Below are positions 25,852 through 38,400 of a stretch of DNA of 64,000 nucleotides, in pieces; position 1 is the stretch's first letter, and every line of letters begins with the position of its first letter. A model generated the notes under the pieces. That model was not told the DNA's origin and made no database searches. It saw only the letters and a program-made list of their open reading frames with translations. The position numbers and the translations under genes are program-made. The DNA comes from Faecalibacterium longum CLA-AA-H243. Its GTDB lineage: Bacteria > Bacillota > Clostridia > Oscillospirales > Ruminococcaceae. The stretch lies in the NCBI RefSeq assembly GCF_020687245.1, contig NZ_JAJEQG010000010.1, positions 1-64,000 on the forward strand, read 5' to 3'.

Positions 25852-27171
25852 TTAGATGGCATTGAAGTAGTGGACGCGCTCATATTCGGCGGGGTCGGAG
25901 GCGTTCTTGAGCGCCTCGCAGCGGCGCAGAGCCTCGGCATAGTAGCGGCGGCTCAGCTCGTCGGGCAGGAATTTGTGAAGGAACTCGCTGTTCCTGGCCA
26001 CCTCGACGGCCTCTTCCAGCGAGGCGGGCAGGGTCTCGAGACCGAGACCGGCGGCTTCGCCCGGGATGAAGAGGTTGCGGTTGACAGGGGCAGACAGCTC
26101 CATCCGGTGCTCGATGCCGTCGAGGCCTGCTGCCAGCACGAGGCCGATGGCAAGGTAGGGGTTGCAGGCGGGGTCGGGGCTGCGCAGCTCCATGCGGCAG
26201 TTGTCGCCCTTCACCTGCGGGATGCGAACCAGCTGGCTGCGGTTCTGGCGGCTCCAGCTCACGTAGCGGGGAGCCTCGTCGCAGCCGAAGCGGAGGTAGC
26301 TGTTGGGCAGGGGATTCGTGAAGGCCGTCAGCTCCCGGCTGTGGTGGAGGATGCCCGCCATGAAGCTGCCGGGGATGCTGTCGGGGGCGATGTCGCCCTC
26401 AAAGAGGTTCTTGCCGTCCATGGTCAGCGAGAGGTTGATGTGGAGGCCGCTGCCGGCCTGGTCGGGCAGCGGCTTCGGCAGGAAGCTGGAGTGGAAGCCG
26501 TTGCTGGCCGCCACGGCCCGGACGATCTGCTTGAACAGAAAGATGTTGTCGGCGGTCTTGAGGGGGCCGGCGTAGTGGAAGTCAATTTCATTCTGGCCGT
26601 GGCCGTTCTCGTGGTGGCTGTGCTGGGGGGCGAGGCCCATCTGCTCCATGGTCAGGCAGATGTCCCGGCGGATGTTCTCGCCGGCGTCCAGCGGCGCTAC
26701 GTCGAAATAGCCGCCTGCGTCGATGGGGATGCGGGTAGGACGGCCCCGGTCGTCGTTCTCGAAGAGATAGAACTCGCACTCGGTGCCGACGTTGCAGCGC
26801 AGGCCCAGCTGCTTGAACCGGCGGTTGATGTCCCGCAGGAAGCCGCGGCAGTTGCCGCCGAAGGGGGTGTTGTCCGGCTTTTCCACGTCGCAGAAGAACT
26901 GCATCACCCGGCCCTCAGCCGTGCGCCAGGGCAGGATGGTCATGGTGGACAGGTCGGGCCGGAGCACCAGGTCGCTCTCCTCCACGTGCATGAAGCCCGC
27001 GATGGCGCTGCCGTCGAAGCAGACGCCATCTTCCAGCGCCTTGGGAAGGTCGCTTGCCAGCACGGCGATGTTCTTCTGGAAGCCGAAGATGTCACAGAAC
27101 GCGAAGCGGACAAATTTTACATTGTTGTCCTCGACGAAATCGAGGATGTCCTGCTGTGTCGTATAACTCAT
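25852..27171 (-). CDS. glnA: Glutamine synthetase, type I
   Basis: Makes glutamine from glutamate, ammonia and ATP. The 439 aa length matches the GSI-alpha class of Firmicutes. Visible motifs are DGSAIAGF near residues 53-60, ENGHGQNEIDF near 203-213, the ATP-site region FLPKPLPDQAGSGLHIN-type near 235-251, and NRSQLVRIP near 307-315. The adenylylation loop of GSI-beta enzymes is not seen. It lies between glnN upstream and the ANTAR regulator downstream, with a terminator-like hairpin in its 161 bp leader. Confidence 0.95.
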   Translation of the reverse strand: MSYTTQQDILDFVEDNNVKFVRFAFCDIFGFQKNIAVLASDLPKALEDGVCFDGSAIAGFMHVEESDLVLRPDLSTMTILPWRTAEGRVMQFFCDVEKPDNTPFGGNCRGFLRDINRRFKQLGLRCNVGTECEFYLFENDDRGRPTRIPIDAGGYFDVAPLDAGENIRRDICLTMEQMGLAPQHSHHENGHGQNEIDFHYAGPLKTADNIFLFKQIVRAVAASNGFHSSFLPKPLPDQAGSGLHINLSLTMDGKNLFEGDIAPDSIPGSFMAGILHHSRELTAFTNPLPNSYLRFGCDEAPRYVSWSRQNRSQLVRIPQVKGDNCRMELRSPDPACNPYLAIGLVLAAGLDGIEHRMELSAPVNRNLFIPGEAAGLGLETLPASLEEAVEVARNSEFLHKFLPDELSRRYYAEALRRCEALKNASDPAEYERVHYFNAI

Positions 27172-27203
27172 AGGTGTGTGTCCTCTGAAAAGTATGTCTT
27201 CTT

Positions 27204-27241
27204 AAAAAACGCCCAAAGGCCTGCCTCTGTACAGAGGCAGG
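27204..27241 (-). promoter_or_regulatory. Terminator-like hairpin in the glnA leader (candidate ANTAR attenuator)
   Basis: Minus-strand RNA: CCTGCCTCTGT / ACAGAGGCAGG, a perfect 22-nt palindrome, followed by CCTTTGGGCG and six T. It lies about 33 bp before glnA and after glnN. It could end the glnN transcript or act as a regulated attenuator for glnA. Confidence 0.6.
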
Positions 27242-27332
27242 TCTTCAGGCTGGTGTAAGAAATAGGAAAAGGAGAATGGCTCAGATAAGCGCCTCAGCCT
27301 GTGGTGCTTTATTCTACGCTGGTATGTGAAGA

Positions 27333-29420
<2,088 letters not shown>

Positions 29421-29516
29421 AAATCCTACTCCTTACTTGAATTGAAATACTTCAGCTGGTCGCGGATTTTCACGCGGAAAGAGGCGGGCTCTCCCGCGAA
29501 ATATCGGGTTAAACGA

Positions 29517-29555
29517 AACGACGCTGCGAGTCAGGAGGTGACTCACAGCGTCGTT
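29517..29555 (-). promoter_or_regulatory. Terminator-like hairpin at the start of the glnN leader
   Basis: Minus strand: AACGACGCTG-GAGTCA / TGACTC-CAGCGTCGTT, about 17 bp stem with a 5 nt loop (CCTCC) and one mismatch, followed by a T-rich TCGTTT. It begins within about 10 nt of the predicted transcription start and ends about 97 nt before the glnN start codon. This position suggests early attenuation or mRNA 5' stabilisation. The classical ANTAR two-hexaloop motif was not clearly found. Confidence 0.6.
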
Positions 29556-29570
29556 GCTGTCTATGCGATG

Positions 29571-29599
29571 ATTATAGCCGAACGGGGCGAAAAACGCAA
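29571..29599 (-). promoter_or_regulatory. Sigma-A-type promoter for glnN
   Basis: Minus strand: TTGCGT, 17 bp spacer, TATAAT. Predicted start near 29563, giving a leader of about 140 nt. Confidence 0.8.
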
Positions 29600-29713
29600 T
29601 AGACAGATTTGACGATTCTGCACAAACTGACTCCCGATTTTTTGGAGTATTGCGCGGATGGTATGACTATTGCCCTCTCAGGCATCACTGCGTGGTCAGG
29701 CTATCCTTCGTAC

Positions 29714-29841
29714 AACCTCTCAGTCTGCTTCGCAGACAGCTCCCCTAGTAGGGGAGCCTCTGGCGAAGAGACAAAGCTTTACGGAATGCCAAGGCCTCCC
29801 CTCGTTAGGGGAGGTGGCACGCCGTAGGCGTGACGGAGAGG

Positions 29842-29843
<2 letters not shown>
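29714..29843 (+). repeat. Dispersed stem-loop repeat, copy E, no cassette
   Basis: Simplest intact form of the outer element, 130 bp. In order it carries AACCTCTC; hairpin GTCTGC-TTC-GCAGAC; hairpin CTCCCCTA-GTAGGGGAG; hairpin GCCTCTGGCGAAGAG; spacer CGGAATGCCAAGGC; hairpin CTCCCCTCG-TTAGGGGAG; hairpin CACGCC-GTA-GGCGTG; and GAGAGGTT. The last two bases are shared with the TTA (TAA) stop of the adjoining minus-strand methyltransferase. Between the glnN promoter and this copy (29600-29713) I see nothing else. Confidence 0.9.
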
Positions 29844-31071
<1,228 letters not shown>

Positions 31072-31144
31072 GGTTGCTCCTTAATAATTGAGGATGAACC
31101 TCTCCGTCACGGCTGCTGCACGAGGGAAGGCTTCGCCTTTGTAC

Positions 31145-31381
31145 AACCTCTCAGTCTGCTTCGCAGACAGCTCCCCTAGTAGGGGAGCCTCTGGCGAAGA
31201 GGCGAGGCTTTACGGAATGCCAAGGCCTCCCCTCGATAGGAGCAACAACGACGACCGCCGCCAGTGGCGGAAACAGGGAGTCGCTGTTGGGGCAGCGGCC
31301 AGCAAGACGCAAGCAAAGCGCTACGGATGCTGGGTGCCGCAACCCGGGCAGTGGCACGGCGTTAGCCGTGACGGAGAGGTT
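31145..31381 (+). repeat. Dispersed stem-loop repeat, copy F, with inner cassette
   Basis: Same layout as copy B: the outer element is intact up to the second CTCCCC hairpin, which is interrupted by the cassette (GGAGCAACAACGACGACC ... CCGCAACCCGGGCA), then the CACGGC/GCCGTG hairpin and the GAGAGGTT end. Part of the cassette is more divergent than in B (AAGACGCAAGCAAAGCGC). It occupies most of the 393 bp between divergent genes. Confidence 0.88.
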
Positions 31382-31401
31382 ATCTTTTGGCTAACTCACC
31401 A

Positions 31402-31430
31402 TTTATAATACCATAAAAATATGTTAGAAT
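31402..31430 (+). promoter_or_regulatory. Candidate promoter for the CYTH gene
   Basis: TTTATA, 17 bp spacer, TAGAAT, about 34 bp before the start codon; AT-rich context directly after repeat copy F. Confidence 0.55.
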
Positions 31431-31464
31431 AAATACAAAAACCGCCGAAAGGAAGGAAAACATC

Positions 31465-31953
31465 ATGGAGATCGAGCGCAAGTGGATGGTAAGCGGCTGG
31501 CCGGAGGGGCTGCCGCTGAAAGAGGAGTTTGCCATGCGGCAGGGCTACATCAGCGTGCGGCCCACCGTCCGCATCCGGGAAGAGGCCCTGACGGGCGGCA
31601 AGACCCACTACGTCCTCTGCTTCAAGTCGGGCAGCGGGCTGGCGAGGGAAGAGATCGAGCGGGACATCGACCCTGCGCTTTTCAATGACCTCGAGACGAA
31701 GATCATCGGCAGGCCCCTCATCCCGAAGCTCCGCCGCAGCTACCTGCTGCCGGACGGTGCGGTGCTGGAAGTGAATCATGTGGACGAGGGCCAGCCGACG
31801 GAGTTCTGGTACGCCGAGGTGGAGTACCCCACAGTAGAGGCAGCCCGCAGCTGGCAGCCTGCCGCCGTGGGCCTCGCGGACTACCTGAACGACGAAGTCA
31901 CCGACCAGCCCGGCCAGAGCATGGGGGCCTATTGGGAGCAGACCCGGGGTTGA
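31465..31953 (+). CDS. CYTH-domain protein
   Basis: The 162 aa protein opens with the CYTH signature ExExK (MEIERKW, residues 2-6). Other tunnel-lining charged positions are visible (TVRIREE near 34-40, THYVLCFKSGSGLAREEIERDI near 47-68, RRSYLLPDGAVLEVNHVDE near 91-109, FWYAEVEYP near 114-122). CYTH proteins are triphosphate tunnel enzymes that hydrolyse inorganic triphosphate or thiamine triphosphate, or bind such ligands. The RBS is GAAAGGAAGG. It is a stand-alone gene upstream of the rhomboid gene. Confidence 0.9.
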   Translation: MEIERKWMVSGWPEGLPLKEEFAMRQGYISVRPTVRIREEALTGGKTHYVLCFKSGSGLAREEIERDIDPALFNDLETKIIGRPLIPKLRRSYLLPDGAVLEVNHVDEGQPTEFWYAEVEYPTVEAARSWQPAAVGLADYLNDEVTDQPGQSMGAYWEQTRG

Positions 31954-32077
31954 ACCGACGAAAGTTGTGGAAAAACCTTGAAGATTATGATATGATGGTC
32001 GTATCACTCATACTGCGGCCCCGGACGGGCCGGGAAAGAAGGAAACAACTACGAAACGACCCAAATTCACGCTGTCT

Positions 32078-32641
32078 GTGCAGTACAATTCGCCGGTCAT
32101 CCTGACATTTTTCCTCCTCTCACTGGGGGTGCTGTTCCTGGGCCAGTACACCGGCGGCTGGACGACCACCCATCTGTTCAGCGTCTACCGTTCCTCGCTG
32201 AAAGACCCGCTGTTTTACATCCGGCTCTTCGGCCATGTGCTGGGCCACGGCAGCTGGGACCATTTCCTGAACAATATGCTGCTTCTCCTCGTCGTCGGCC
32301 CGCCGATGGAAGAAAAGTACGGCAGCCTGCCCCTGCTCAAAGGCATCCTGCTCACGGCCCTCATCTCGGGCATTCTGCAGTGTGCGTTGTTCCCCCGCAC
32401 GGCGCTGCTGGGCGCGTCGGGCATCGTCTTCATGCTCATCATGCTGGCATCCCTGTCCGGCTTCTCGGGCGGCATCCCCGTCACCATGCTGCTGGTGGCG
32501 GCGCTCTATCTGGGCCAGCAGGTCTATGACATCATCTTTGTGCGGGACAACGTGGCCAACTTCATGCACATCGTCGGCGGCGTCTGCGGCACAGTGTTCG
32601 GCTACGTCAATGCGGGGCCGCGGCGAAAGAAAAGAAAATAA
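32078..32641 (+). CDS. Rhomboid-family intramembrane serine protease
   Basis: The 187 aa membrane protein has five or six predicted helices. The active-site pair is recognisable: Ser in LLGASGIVF near residue 113 and His in NFMHIVGGVCG near residue 165; the HGSWDHFLNNM motif near 52-62 is also typical. The GTG at 32078 lacks a clear ribosome-binding site. An in-frame ACG at 32051 sits 8 nt after AAGAAGGA and would add KRPKFTLS; a normal gene would have ATG there, so either a rare ACG start or a point change is present. The stop TAA shares its last base with repeat copy G. Confidence 0.87.
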   Translation: MQYNSPVILTFFLLSLGVLFLGQYTGGWTTTHLFSVYRSSLKDPLFYIRLFGHVLGHGSWDHFLNNMLLLLVVGPPMEEKYGSLPLLKGILLTALISGILQCALFPRTALLGASGIVFMLIMLASLSGFSGGIPVTMLLVAALYLGQQVYDIIFVRDNVANFMHIVGGVCGTVFGYVNAGPRRKKRK

Positions 32642-32775
32642 ACCTCTCAGTCTCGCTATCGCTCGACAGCTCCCCTAGCGAGGGGAGCCTCTGGCGAAGA
32701 GGGAAAGTTTACCGAAATGCCAAAGCCTCCCCTCGTTAGGGGAGGTGGCACGGCGTCAGCCGTGACGGAGAGGTT
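32641..32775 (+). repeat. Dispersed stem-loop repeat, copy G, no cassette
   Basis: 135 bp outer element beginning at the last A of the rhomboid stop codon (TAAACCTCTC) and ending GAGAGGTT. The modules are TCTCGCTATCGCTCGACAG, CTCCCCTAGCGAGGGGAG, CCTCTGGCGAAGAG, CTCCCCTCGTTAGGGGAG and CACGGCGTCAGCCGTG. Confidence 0.9.
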
Positions 32776-32837
32776 AAAAGGCAAGCTGCGCCTTGGCTAA
32801 GAACAAGCAAATTTTATCATTCGCGCGGTTTTGCCGC

Positions 32838-32866
32838 TTGCTTTTTGATGGGCAGCGCTCTATTAT
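32838..32866 (+). promoter_or_regulatory. Candidate promoter for the leader peptide-MMPL-GLUG locus
   Basis: TTGCTT, 17 bp spacer, TATTAT, in an AT-rich stretch about 74 bp before the leader-peptide ATG. Confidence 0.55.
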
Positions 32867-32939
32867 ATCATTTGTACAAATATTTCCCTTTGATTTTTCA
32901 CAAAATCACCAAATGTAGTTTATCGGACGGAGGTTGTTT

Positions 32940-33014
32940 ATGAGACGACTGCGCAGCCCATCCCCGGGGATGAAACTGCAAAAAAATCACGACAAAGGAG
33001 GACGGACGCTTTGA
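32940..33014 (+). CDS. 24-aa leader peptide translationally coupled to the MMPL transporter
   Basis: ATG preceded by GGACGGAGG at good spacing; 24 codons (MRRLRSPSPGMKLQKNHDKG...) ending in TGA at 33012-33014. The transporter's TTG start (33011) overlaps this stop as TTGA, and the transporter's SD (AAAGGAGG) is inside the leader ORF. This is the classical layout for translational coupling. The peptide is basic (Arg/Lys/His) with no membrane helix. Function beyond coupling is unknown. Confidence 0.6.
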   Translation: MRRLRSPSPGMKLQKNHDKGGRTL

Positions 33015-35488
33015 ACGAACACGAAAAACCGCAGATAGACTTCATGCACAAGCTTGCGCGCCAGATCGTGGAACGCCGCAACCTTGTGTTCCTGTTTGTC
33101 ATTCTGGCTGCCATCTTCACGGTGTTCTCGGTGCGGTGGGTCAAGGTCGAGACCGACATGACCACCTACCTGCCCAAGACCTCGGAGACCCGCATGGGCC
33201 TTGACATCATGGACGAGCAGTTCACGACCTACGGCTCTGCCGACGTCATGGTGGCCAACATCACGCCCGCTGAGGCCGATGAGCTTTCCGACCGGCTCAC
33301 CGAGCTCAAGGGCGTCCAGATGCTGGACTACGACGACACGACCGACCATTATAATAAGGACGCAGTGTCGGCCCTTTACTCCATCACCTTCGACTACCCC
33401 GAGGACGATGACCAGTGCCTCGAGGCCCTTGACCGGGTGAAGGAATACCTCGCCGACTACGACATCTATGTCTCCACCTCGCTGGGCAACACCCAGCAGG
33501 AGACCATTGATGCCGAGGTACGGGTCATCATGGTGTACGTTGCCGTCATCATCGTCATCGTCCTGCTCCTGACGTCCCAGACCTACGCCGAGGTGCCTGT
33601 CCTCATCCTCACCTTCGTGGTGGGCATGATCCTGAACATGGGTACAAACTTCATGCTCGGCACCATCTCCTTCGTGTCCAACTCGGTCACGAACATCCTG
33701 CAGCTGGCGCTGTCGCTGGACTACGCCATCATCTTCTGCAACCACTTCAAGGAAGAACACCAGACCATGCCTCTGAAGGAGGCCGTCATCGAGTCCCTGA
33801 GCAAGAGCATCCCCGAGATCAGCTCCAGCTCCCTGACCACCGTCGGCGGCCTTGTGGCTATGCTGTTCATGCAGTTCCGCATCGGCTCCGATATGGCCAT
33901 CTGCCTCATCAAGTCCATCCTCTTTGCGATGCTCTCGGTGTTCGTGGTCATGCCCGGCCTGCTGATGCTCTTCGGACCCTACATGGATAAAACCAAGCAC
34001 AGGAACTTCGTTCCGGAGATCCCCTTCGTGGGCCGCTTTGCATGGCACACCCGCAAGGTCATCCCTGTCATCTTCCTGGTGGTCATCCTCATCGGTTACC
34101 ACTTCTCGAACCTTTGTCCCTACGCCTACGGCTACGATGTCATCAAGGTGCCGAAGATGAACGAATCCCTCATCGCGGACCAGATGATCGAAGAAAACTT
34201 CACCAAGTCGAACCTCGTGGCACTCGTCTACCCCAAGAACGACGATTACAGCATCGAGAAAAAGATGCTGGAGGAGCTGGAAAGCTGCGATGAGATAGAC
34301 TCCACCAAGGGTCTGTCCAACATCGAGGCCCAGGACGGCTATATGCTGGAAGACGAGCTCACCGCCCGCCAGTTCTCCGAGATGGCCGATCTGGACTATG
34401 AGGCCGCCCAGATGATCTACACCGCCTACGCCATCGAGAACGAGGAGTACGGCCAGGTCATCGGCAACTTCGCATCCTATAAAGTGCCGCTCGTGGATAT
34501 GTTCCTCTACGTCTGCGACGAGGCCGACACCGGCATCGTCTCCCTCTCTCAGGAAGACCTGGACGACCTCCACGACGCCCGCGACCAGATGGAGAGCGCA
34601 CTGGCCCAGCTGCAGGGCGACGACTACAACCGCGTCCTCATCTACCTGAGCCCCTCTCTGGAACCCGGCCAGACTACTTATGAGTTCACCGACACCATCC
34701 GCTCCATCGCCCGGAAGTATTACCCGGACGGCGAGCTCTACATGGCCGGTGACGCCACCAACGAGTACGATTTCCAGAAGTCCTTCGCCATCGATAATGT
34801 CGTCGTCAACGTCGTGTCCATCTTTATCGTCCTGCTGGTGCTGCTGTTCACCTTCCAGTCCGTCGGTATGCCCATCCTGCTCATCGTGGTCATCCAGGGC
34901 GCTATCTGGATAAACTTCTCGTTCCCGTATTTCATGGGGACCAACCTCTACTTCATGGGCTACCTCATCGTCAGCTCCATCCAGATGGGCGCGAACATCG
35001 ACTACGCGATCGTCATCGCCACCCGTTTCAACGAGCTGAAGGATAAGATGGAGCACAAGCAGGCCATGATAGAGACCATCAACTTCGCGTTCCCGACCAT
35101 CCTGACTTCCGGCACCATCATGACCGTGTCCGGCATCCTCATCGGCCAGATGACTTCCGACGCCTGCATCGTGGGCATCGGCCAGTGTCTGGGCCGAGGC
35201 ACCATCATCTCCATCATCCTCGTCCTCTTCGTCCTGCCTCAGATTCTGCTCATCGGCACCCGCATCGTGGACCGTACCTCCTTTGCTGTGCCGAAGCTGG
35301 TGGCCCGCAGCAGCGGCAATGGCCGTATGCGCGTCAATGGCATCGTGCAGGGCGAGATCCACGGCTCTGTGGCCGGTACGATGAACGCCATCGTGGACGG
35401 CGACGTCCAGCTGACCGTCATCTCGGGCAACGTCTCTCAGGAACTGGACGACAATAAACAACAGGAGGTGCAGAATGAAGACCAGTAA
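33011..35488 (+). CDS. MMPL/RND-superfamily membrane transporter
   Basis: The 825 aa protein has the RND/MMPL two-half fold: TM1 near residues 30-48, a first extracellular domain (about 50-175), a cluster of five helices (about 180-335), a linker, TM7 near 355-375, a second extracellular domain (about 380-610) and a final helix cluster (about 615-765). GANIDYAIV and the matching LSLDYAIIF in the first half fit the sterol-sensing/MMPL pattern. The start is a TTG after AAAGGAGG. The cytoplasmic tail (about 775-825) has a short VxGxVxGxI pattern (VNGIVQGEIHGSVAGTMNAIVDG) like one or two bactofilin strands. It overlaps the next gene by 14 bp; the pair probably acts together. Cargo unknown. Confidence 0.88.
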   Translation: MNEHEKPQIDFMHKLARQIVERRNLVFLFVILAAIFTVFSVRWVKVETDMTTYLPKTSETRMGLDIMDEQFTTYGSADVMVANITPAEADELSDRLTELKGVQMLDYDDTTDHYNKDAVSALYSITFDYPEDDDQCLEALDRVKEYLADYDIYVSTSLGNTQQETIDAEVRVIMVYVAVIIVIVLLLTSQTYAEVPVLILTFVVGMILNMGTNFMLGTISFVSNSVTNILQLALSLDYAIIFCNHFKEEHQTMPLKEAVIESLSKSIPEISSSSLTTVGGLVAMLFMQFRIGSDMAICLIKSILFAMLSVFVVMPGLLMLFGPYMDKTKHRNFVPEIPFVGRFAWHTRKVIPVIFLVVILIGYHFSNLCPYAYGYDVIKVPKMNESLIADQMIEENFTKSNLVALVYPKNDDYSIEKKMLEELESCDEIDSTKGLSNIEAQDGYMLEDELTARQFSEMADLDYEAAQMIYTAYAIENEEYGQVIGNFASYKVPLVDMFLYVCDEADTGIVSLSQEDLDDLHDARDQMESALAQLQGDDYNRVLIYLSPSLEPGQTTYEFTDTIRSIARKYYPDGELYMAGDATNEYDFQKSFAIDNVVVNVVSIFIVLLVLLFTFQSVGMPILLIVVIQGAIWINFSFPYFMGTNLYFMGYLIVSSIQMGANIDYAIVIATRFNELKDKMEHKQAMIETINFAFPTILTSGTIMTVSGILIGQMTSDACIVGIGQCLGRGTIISIILVLFVLPQILLIGTRIVDRTSFAVPKLVARSSGNGRMRVNGIVQGEIHGSVAGTMNAIVDGDVQLTVISGNVSQELDDNKQQEVQNEDQ

Positions 35489-38400
35489 CCATCTGCTGCG
35501 CCGCCTGACGGCTGCGCTTCTGGCCGCTGTGCTGGCGCTGAGCATCGCACTGCCGGTGTTCGCGTCTGACGACGGCGATACCATTTACATCAACAGCGTC
35601 TCGGACCTGCTTTCGCTGGCCAAGAGCTGTGCCTACGACCAGTGGTCGGTGGGCAAGACGGTTATTCTACAGAAAGACCTCTCCCTCGAGGGGATGCTGT
35701 GGGAGCCCATTCCGTCCTTCAGCGGACAGTTCAAGGGCAATGGCCACACCATCTCGGACCTGACCATTACGGGCCAGTATTCCCCGGCGGGCCTCTTCGA
35801 CATCGTGGAGGAACAGGGCTCCGTCGAGTCCCTGAGCGTGCGGGGCATCGTGTCTGTCTCTGACTCTGCCGACACCACCACCGGCGGCATCGTAGGCATC
35901 AACCACGGTACCCTCATCAACTGCCAGTTCACCGGCGTCGTCACCGGCGACAGCGAGGTGGGCGGCATCGTGGGCCGCAACGAGTCCGAAGGCACCATCG
36001 ACCACAGCACTGCCCGCGCCATCGTCACCGGCAAATCTTCCACCGGCGGCATCGCAGGCTACAACCTTGGCGCCATCACCGGCTGCACCAATGTGGGCAG
36101 CATCAACACCGAATATCAGGAAGCATCTCTCGACACCGACGGCTTCACGGCCAAGATGGTGGACTATATCAACAACAAGATGGCCGCCGCCGATGACGAC
36201 GCCACCAATTCCGTCACCAACGTCGCTACCGACACCGGCGGCATCGCAGGCCGCTCCTCCGGCATGATCTTGACCAGCGTCAACACCGGAACTGTCGGCT
36301 ACGAGCATATCGGCTACAACGTGGGCGGCATCGTGGGCCGCACCGACGGCCTCGTATCCGGCTGTGTCAATCAGGGCCATGTTCTGGGCCGCAAGGACGT
36401 GGGCGGCATCGCCGGTCAGGCGGAACCCTATCGCGAACTCGACCTCTCCAAGGACACCATCAAGCGTCTCCGTTCGGAGCTGGATGTTCTGCGCGGCCTT
36501 GTCGATGACACCACCGGCGTCGTCGAGAACTCCACCACCAGCATCTCCAATTCCTTCAGCGCCATGACCAGCCAGATGGACACCGCCATTGCAGCGGCAC
36601 GCCAGCTGGACGATCAGGCCAGCGACTACGGCGACGAGGTGGCCGACGAGATCGACCGCGCCTCCACTCTGCTGGCCGATACCCTCACCAAACTCGAACC
36701 CGTCATGGACACCGGCGAAGATGCCATGACCAAGCTGACCGATGCCACCGGAAACCTCAAGTGGGCCATGCGCGAGATGGCCGCTGAGATGCTGATGGCA
36801 TCCAGCGCCCTCAGCAAGACCAGCGACGGTCTGGGCAAGGTGAGCGACGCGGCCGAGGATGGCCGTGACGGTATGTCGGCTATCTCTGAGGGTATCAAAC
36901 AGCTGTTGGAGTCTGTTGATACCGGCGATGACAGCGCTGCCTCGCAGGCCATCTCCGGCATCCTCTCCGCATACGACTCCCTGTCCTCGGACAAGAAGTC
37001 CGACAAGAACCTCAAGACCGGCATTGAGCTGCTGAAGGTGGCCAACTCCGTGGCCAGCGTCTTCACGCTGGGCAGCGGCATGGCCCCGGCAATGAAGGCC
37101 GTCACCGCAGGCATGGGCCTGCTGCGCACGGCGTCCCTCCTGTCCAACGACAGTGACATTGCCCGTGCTACTTCCCAAATCGCAAGTGCCATCGGCACCA
37201 TCTCTACCATTGCCACCCAGATGGGCGGCATCGTGGGCAGCGCTGCCAAGTCCGTCTCGGCCTCCGACCACCCCGAGCTGGCTACGGCTCTGACCAAAGC
37301 CTCTGACGCGCTGGACGGCATGGGCAGCATCACCGACGGCATCATGGACAACATCAAGGACTGGGTCGGCAATAACGGCGGCGGCAGCATCAAGGATGGT
37401 CTCGATCAGCTGAGCGATGCTTCCGACAAGCTGAGAGACGCCATGGATGACCTGAGCGACTCCCTCGACCTGCTCAAGACCGACGCCGCCCTCACCAGTG
37501 CAACGCTGGCGCATACCTCCGTGGCCATGGGCCAGATGCAGGACGGCCTCGGCGGCCTGACCGATATGATGGGCCAGACCCGCGACATCCTCCACTGGCT
37601 CAACCAGCAGGACCCTATCAAGGTGCCTCGTCCCTCGGCAGAACTGACCAACACCAAGGACTCCCTCTTTGATGCTGTCAGCGCCATCAACGACAAGATG
37701 GACGACATCAACAGCACCATGCGCACCGCCAGCAACCAGCTGACCGACAAGATGCGCGCCGTGACCGCACAGGTCAGCGTCGTGTCCAACCTGATGCTGG
37801 ATGCTGTGGAAGAGATCAGCGACCCGGGCAGCAAGACCATCTACGAGGATGAGTCGGAAGACCTCATCGCTTCCCAGTCCGACGGCAAAATTGAGAACAG
37901 CATCAACCGCGGCACCATCGACGCCGACATGAACGTGGGCGGCATCGCCGGTACCATGGGCGTCGAGAACCTGCTGGACCCCGAGGAGGACAACAAGGAC
38001 GAGGGTACCTCGCTGCTGCGCACCTCCTATACCGTCAGCGCCGTCCTCATCGGCAACATCAACGAGGGCAGCATCACCGCCAAGAAGGACATGGTCGGCG
38101 GCATCGTCGGTCAGGAGGAGCTGGGCCTTGTGACGGCCTGCGAGTCCTACGGCGACGTCACCGGCGTCAATCAGGTGGGCGGCATTGCTGGTGCGGCCAG
38201 CGCCAAGCTCCGCAGCAACTGGGCAAAATGCGCCCTCAGCGGTGAAAAGTACATCGGCGGCATCGTCGGTCAGGGTACCGACAGCGATCTCACGGATGGC
38301 AGCCTCATCGCCATCAACAACCGCGCCATCGTCTCTGTGCTGGAAGGCCAGCAGTACGTGGGTGCTGTCTCCGGCGGACAGGACGGCGGCTTCTATGGCA

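Noticed and set aside
27242-27332. Separate promoter for glnA with TAGAAT as -10
   Set aside because: No acceptable -35 at 16-18 bp; expression from the glnN promoter with attenuation is as likely.
33012-35584. Long minus-strand frame opposite the MMPL gene
   Set aside because: His/Asp/Val-rich antisense artefact; the plus strand has clear transmembrane topology and MMPL motifs.
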